Assembly: GCA_003511885.1 (NCBI GenBank)
Contig: DOIX01000136.1
Location: forward strand, 2,634-11,441
Length of the DNA: 8,808 nucleotides
DNA from: Cyanobacteria bacterium UBA11153
GTDB taxonomy: Bacteria; Cyanobacteriota; Cyanobacteriia; Cyanobacteriales; Coleofasciculaceae
Direction: 5' to 3'
The position numbers and the translations under genes are program-made. The notes beneath the pieces are model-generated. The model searched no databases. It was not told the origin of the DNA and saw only the letters and a program-made list of their open reading frames with translations. Shown in pieces: positions 5,577 through 8,808 of the stretch (its first letter is position 1; each line of letters begins with the position of its first letter).

Positions 5577-5625
5577 GGCGCAAGCGCACTCTATACCCGA
5601 AGAGGGGTATGGAGCGCCATCGCTA
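5577..5625. repeat. larger palindromic element with a GGGTATAG-type stem
   Basis: GCGC (5584-5587) pairs with GCGC (5614-5617), and CTATACCC (5591-5598) pairs with GGGTATGG (5605-5612) with one G-U; GGCGC and GCGCC form alternative outer arms. Read on the minus strand it begins GCGATGGCGCT, matching the start of the 4861-4886 element (GCGATAGCGCT) with one difference. The two are probably related family members with different cores. Confidence 0.55.
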
Positions 5626-5657
5626 AACTTCATATCATCCTGAAATTATTTTGTCAA

Positions 5658-5666
5658 TGCTATAAT
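5658..5666 (+). promoter_or_regulatory. extended -10 promoter of the NACHT gene
   Basis: TGCTATAAT is a perfect TATAAT (5661-5666) with the TGn extension. No proper -35 sits 17 bases upstream; TTGTCA at 5651-5656 is too close. The predicted start near 5673 gives a leader of about 140 bases before the ATG at 5814. Confidence 0.45.
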
Positions 5667-5670
5667 AAAA

Positions 5671-5742
5671 TATCCTGAGAAAGGATAGCTACGATATTCT
5701 CAAGATCCCGATTTTATTCATGGAGTTAACTCCCAACTCCAT
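5671..5742 (+). promoter_or_regulatory. leader hairpins of the NACHT transcript
   Basis: TATCCT (5671-5676) and AGGATA (5682-5687) form a 6-bp stem right at the predicted transcript start. ATGGAGTT (5720-5727) and AACTCCAT (5735-5742) form an 8-bp stem with a 7-base loop. The same arm also contains the perfect palindrome GAGTTAACTC (5723-5732), so two folds compete. No long T run follows, so a simple attenuator is not evident. Confidence 0.35.
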
Positions 5743-5813
5743 ATTTTACACTTCAACTTTAACTTGACTCTCCTCAATCTCAAGAGAGCCATTTAACTGG
5801 AAAGAGGTTTTTT

Positions 5814-8762
5814 ATGATTAGTAATTCTAGTATTAATACCGAGGAATCGCCGGAACGAGGATTAGATCCTCAGTTTAATTTAGTCTGTCAATTTCTGGAG
5901 GATATTGAAGAGCATTTTAAATATAAAATTCTCTTACATTCCCGCCAAATAATTTCCCGGAAAACTCTCTACATCCCCATTCACTTTACCTTGGAAAGAA
6001 ATTATCGCCATGAAATCGAAACTTTCTGGGGATATGGAGAATCAGAAGCCCAACTGAAGGATACTTATACAATTAAAAGTCGGGAAGCTCATGGTAAAAA
6101 TGATGGCTTCGCCCAACCCAAGCATCGCATCCTTTGGGAAGATGGGAAAAAACAGCATCATAAACTGATGATTCTCGCGGATCCAGGGATGGGGAAAAGT
6201 GCTTTACTAAGGAGAGAAGCGGCGTTAATTGCCTCTGAAGAAAAGCAAAAGCTTTTGGCTGGTGACATTACGTTAGATGAAGCAATTTTCCCAATTTTCA
6301 TCCGACTGGCAGATTTGGATGAAGCCCGGGGAGAAATTATCGATATTATCCCTAAACTAGTAGGAAAAATATATCATAAAAATTGGTTGGAAATAGAGCC
6401 AATTTTACTCGATAAATTGCGTCAGGGCAAATGTATCCTGCTTTTCAATGCTTTGGATGAAGTACCGAAAGAGCGTCGGAATCAGTTAGCAGATAAAATT
6501 AACGGATTTCTCGATAATTATCCTTGTCCAATTATCTGTACCTCCCGGATAGTCGGTTATGGTGGTGCATTTATCAAAGGAGCGAAAGAGTTAGAGATAG
6601 TGCCCTTTAGCCAACCCCAAATTGAAGCATTTATCCAGAAATGGTTTGCCGAAGTGGTGGTTTCAGAGCATGGAGGATTGGCAGAGGGATTAATCGAAGA
6701 ATTGCGGCAAAAACCTCAATTACGAGGATTAGCTCAAAATCCACGTTTATTATATTTACTCTGTACCCTTTATGGGGAAAAAGAAATAACTATTCCCGCA
6801 AGACGCTGCGAAATTTATGCTAAAACAGTGGATTATCTCCTCGGAAAATGGAGTGTCAAATCAGAATCTCAATCTCCAGAATATATTCAAGCGAAAATCC
6901 GGTTATTATCAGATTTGGCTTATCGCTTTACCTGTCAAGGCAAAGATATTTTCGATCCTGATGAACTAATCTATCAAATTGGGGAATATCTGAAAGATGA
7001 TTCAGTCAAGAGCCAATTAAACAATGCCACTCCCGAAGCACTGCTTTCCGAATTATCAGGAGAAAATGGGATCCTCCATAAATTAGCCAAAGAAAGCGAG
7101 CGTTATGTATTTATCCACCGCTTTACTCAAGACTACTTAACTGCTTGCTATCTGAAACAAGCAATTGCCGAAAATTTAGAAGAAGGGATAGCTTTAGCAA
7201 AAGAACATTTCTGGGAATACGACTGGCATCAACCCTTGAGCTTGCTGGCAGGATTGATGGAGAATCCTCTCCCATTACTGGAAGCCATAACTAGAGAAAA
7301 AGACGATATCTTCTCCACTTTATTATTACTAGCTGGCCAAGCAATTGCCGAATGCGAAGAGAATGTTAATTTGAGCGAAAAAGGAGAAAATACAGAAAAC
7401 TTAAAGAGTGACAATGTAACAAAAAATGAAGAACATCTCCATCGATTAATTCCCGAAATTATCGACCATATCTACAAATTATGGCAAGCCTACCCCTTTG
7501 TAGGATTCATTGCCTCAACCGTAGTAGCATTAGGACAAGCCAATTCCCAAATGTTACAGCAATTGGAAACAGAATTATCAGAAAAGCGGTATTATACTCG
7601 CAAAGACTTTATTGCCGCCGTCATTGCTATTCTCGGACAGATTGGCAGTCCCCAAGCAGTCGAAACCCTAATTAAAGCACTTAACGAAGGACCATGGTAC
7701 GTCAGAGCCGAATCAGCAGCAGCATTAGGGAGAATAGGAACAACTCAAGCATTTAATGCTTTAATTAAAGCCCTGAATGATGACGATAATTCCGTGCGCG
7801 GTGAAGTAGCAGAAGCACTAGGCAAAATCGGCACCCCCGAAGCCATCAAAGGATTAGTTATCGCCCTCCACGACGATGATAGTTATGTCAGAGGTGAAGC
7901 CGCCGTAGCCTTAGCAAAAATTGGCACAGCAGAAGCATCCCACGAATTAATTAAAGTACTCAACCACCCCGACAAATTTGTCCGCTGGGAAGCAACAGCA
8001 GCTTGTCATATTACCTCACCCTCAGTATTGCGATCGCTAATTAACGCCCTCAACCACTACGATCGTAATATCCGCGAAGAAGCTGCCATGGTTTTAGGGC
8101 GGATTGGCACTTCTGTGGCCCTTAAAGCCCTCGTACCAGCCCTGCGCGATAACGATCGCATTGTCAGAGAAGAAGCCGCCGAAGCCTTGATGAGAGCCAG
8201 CGATCCTCAAACCATCAATGCCCTCATTCCCGCATTATGCGATCGCGATCGTATAGTGAGAGCAGATGCAGCCCAAGCTTTAGGCAGAATTGGCTCTCCC
8301 CAAGCCCTCAACGCCTTAAGCGAAGCCATCCACGATGAAGATAGCGAAGTCAAAAAATATGTAGCAGAAGCATTAGGAGAAATCGGCACTCTCAAAGCCC
8401 TAGACATATTAATTCCCGCACTCCAAGACAGAAATAGCGAAGTGCGAGGTGCAGCCGCAACCGCATTAGGTAAAATTGGCTCAGAGCGAGCAGTAAATGC
8501 CTTAATTCCCAGTCTCCAAGATCAAAATTGGTTGGTGCGAGATAAAGCCGCCGTTGCCTTAAGTCGCATTGGCACAAAAGAAACATTTGAGAAGTTACTT
8601 CAACTTCCCAAACAATACATCTATCGCCCGGAAATCTACAGCTTAATTCGGACGCTAGCCGTGCGATTCAGTCGAGAAAAAATCCCCTTAATTCCCGTTT
8701 ATCCAGAATTAATTGAACCCTTTGGGTTTATCCATCAACTGTGGCGGAAATTAGTAGTTTAG
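5814..8762 (+). CDS. NACHT STAND ATPase with C-terminal PBS-lyase-type HEAT repeats
   Basis: A 982-residue protein starting at ATG 5814, six bases after AGAGG (5803-5807). Residues 1-115 have no domain I recognise. The NACHT core has Walker A ADPGMGKS (122-129), Walker B ILLFNALDEV (208-217), a sensor-like CTSR (242-245), LRGLAQNPRLLYLLCTLYG (303-321) and the helical motif FIHRFTQDYL (433-442). A polar linker (about 513-540) leads to about eleven repeats of 30-31 residues ending in LGxIG-type motifs, from about residue 600 to 925. No signal peptide or membrane helix is evident. STAND ATPases of this layout usually oligomerise when the C-terminal solenoid senses a ligand; bacterial NACHT proteins include antiphage proteins. 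No nuclease, TIR, protease or CHAT effector is seen at either end, so an immune role is inference. Walker B has Asn212 where Asp is usual. The gene is transcribed alone, divergently from recJ. Confidence 0.95.
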   Translation: MISNSSINTEESPERGLDPQFNLVCQFLEDIEEHFKYKILLHSRQIISRKTLYIPIHFTLERNYRHEIETFWGYGESEAQLKDTYTIKSREAHGKNDGFAQPKHRILWEDGKKQHHKLMILADPGMGKSALLRREAALIASEEKQKLLAGDITLDEAIFPIFIRLADLDEARGEIIDIIPKLVGKIYHKNWLEIEPILLDKLRQGKCILLFNALDEVPKERRNQLADKINGFLDNYPCPIICTSRIVGYGGAFIKGAKELEIVPFSQPQIEAFIQKWFAEVVVSEHGGLAEGLIEELRQKPQLRGLAQNPRLLYLLCTLYGEKEITIPARRCEIYAKTVDYLLGKWSVKSESQSPEYIQAKIRLLSDLAYRFTCQGKDIFDPDELIYQIGEYLKDDSVKSQLNNATPEALLSELSGENGILHKLAKESERYVFIHRFTQDYLTACYLKQAIAENLEEGIALAKEHFWEYDWHQPLSLLAGLMENPLPLLEAITREKDDIFSTLLLLAGQAIAECEENVNLSEKGENTENLKSDNVTKNEEHLHRLIPEIIDHIYKLWQAYPFVGFIASTVVALGQANSQMLQQLETELSEKRYYTRKDFIAAVIAILGQIGSPQAVETLIKALNEGPWYVRAESAAALGRIGTTQAFNALIKALNDDDNSVRGEVAEALGKIGTPEAIKGLVIALHDDDSYVRGEAAVALAKIGTAEASHELIKVLNHPDKFVRWEATAACHITSPSVLRSLINALNHYDRNIREEAAMVLGRIGTSVALKALVPALRDNDRIVREEAAEALMRASDPQTINALIPALCDRDRIVRADAAQALGRIGSPQALNALSEAIHDEDSEVKKYVAEALGEIGTLKALDILIPALQDRNSEVRGAAATALGKIGSERAVNALIPSLQDQNWLVRDKAAVALSRIGTKETFEKLLQLPKQYIYRPEIYSLIRTLAVRFSREKIPLIPVYPELIEPFGFIHQLWRKLVV
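8030..8246. repeat. two HIP1 octamers in the HEAT-repeat region
   Basis: GCGATCGC occurs at 8030-8037 and 8239-8246; the second is extended by an overlapping GATCGCGATC. Their presence indicates that the NACHT gene has been resident in a HIP1-rich cyanobacterial genome and argues against very recent arrival from outside the phylum. Confidence 0.85.
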
Positions 8763-8796
8763 AGAAGAGATATAGCTAGGGGCTATTGTAGTATTT

Positions 8797-8808
8797 TGTA
8801 GGGGCGAA
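8797..8808 (+). repeat. left arm of a TGTAGGGGCGAA inverted repeat, cut by the window end
   Basis: TGTAGGGGCGAA at the extreme end matches the first arm of a dispersed cyanobacterial palindrome whose other arm would be TTCGCCCCTACA. Only one arm is visible. In the 34 bases between the NACHT stop codon and this arm there is only a weak 5-bp stem ATAGC/GCTAT (8772-8786) and no convincing terminator. Confidence 0.45.

Larger units (their letters stand above)
5285..5813. other. divergent intergenic region upstream of the NACHT gene
   Basis: This 529-base stretch holds no gene I can support. It contains the minus-strand promoter candidate at 5325-5352, a plus-strand one at 5380-5409, an inverted repeat AATCAAT/ATTGATT at 5426-5444, an imperfect hairpin GCACAATGG (5527-5535) with CCACTGTGC (5549-5557), a palindromic element at 5577-5625, the NACHT promoter candidate at 5658-5666 and leader hairpins from 5671. 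A 39-codon frame at 5524-5643 is discussed under findings. Confidence 0.6.

Noticed and set aside
8207..8586. Minus-strand open frames in the HEAT region
   Set aside because: Antisense to the repetitive HEAT-repeat coding sequence; regular repeats produce long shadow frames.

Overview
The window is very probably cyanobacterial chromosome. It has HIP1 octamers (GCGATCGC, four copies), a long pentapeptide-repeat protein, a RecJ with a long C-terminal extension, a NACHT protein ending in PBS-lyase-type HEAT repeats, and several kinds of short tandem and palindromic repeats typical of cyanobacterial intergenic DNA. The style suggests a filamentous Oscillatoriales-like species, but nothing here fixes the genus. 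No transposase, integrase, phage gene, tRNA, rRNA or CRISPR array was seen.

Layout: (1) 1-139, leader with a possible extended -10 and a hairpin just before the ribosome binding site. (2) 140-1987 (+), a 615-residue pentapeptide-repeat protein whose helix is interrupted five times by the same 27-residue module. (3) 1988-2286, convergent intergenic region: eight heptamer tandem repeats, a set of hairpins ending in a probable intrinsic terminator, and a GGTGCGTTA palindrome. (4) 2287-4821 (-), recJ, encoding the single-strand 5'-3' exonuclease; its frame has absorbed two short tandem repeats, and its proposed N-terminus overlaps a palindromic repeat. (5) 4822-5813, about 1 kb of mostly non-coding DNA with three palindromic elements, a 14-bp direct repeat, candidate promoters on both strands and one possible 62-codon gene on the minus strand (5096-5284). 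(6) 5814-8762 (+), a 982-residue NACHT STAND ATPase with about eleven 31-residue HEAT repeats. (7) 8763-8808, a short tail ending inside what looks like another common cyanobacterial inverted repeat.

The three large genes do not form an operon. The pentapeptide gene and recJ converge. recJ and the NACHT gene diverge across the 1-kb spacer, each with its own candidate promoter. recJ is housekeeping DNA repair. The NACHT protein has the architecture of a signalling or defence ATPase with a solenoid sensor; an antiphage role is possible, but no classical effector domain or defence-gene neighbour is visible. The most distinctive points are the repeated 27-residue modules of the pentapeptide protein, the Asn in place of the first Walker B Asp in the NACHT protein, the repeat-derived segments inside recJ, and a terminator hairpin whose pairing is complete only in the plus-strand RNA.
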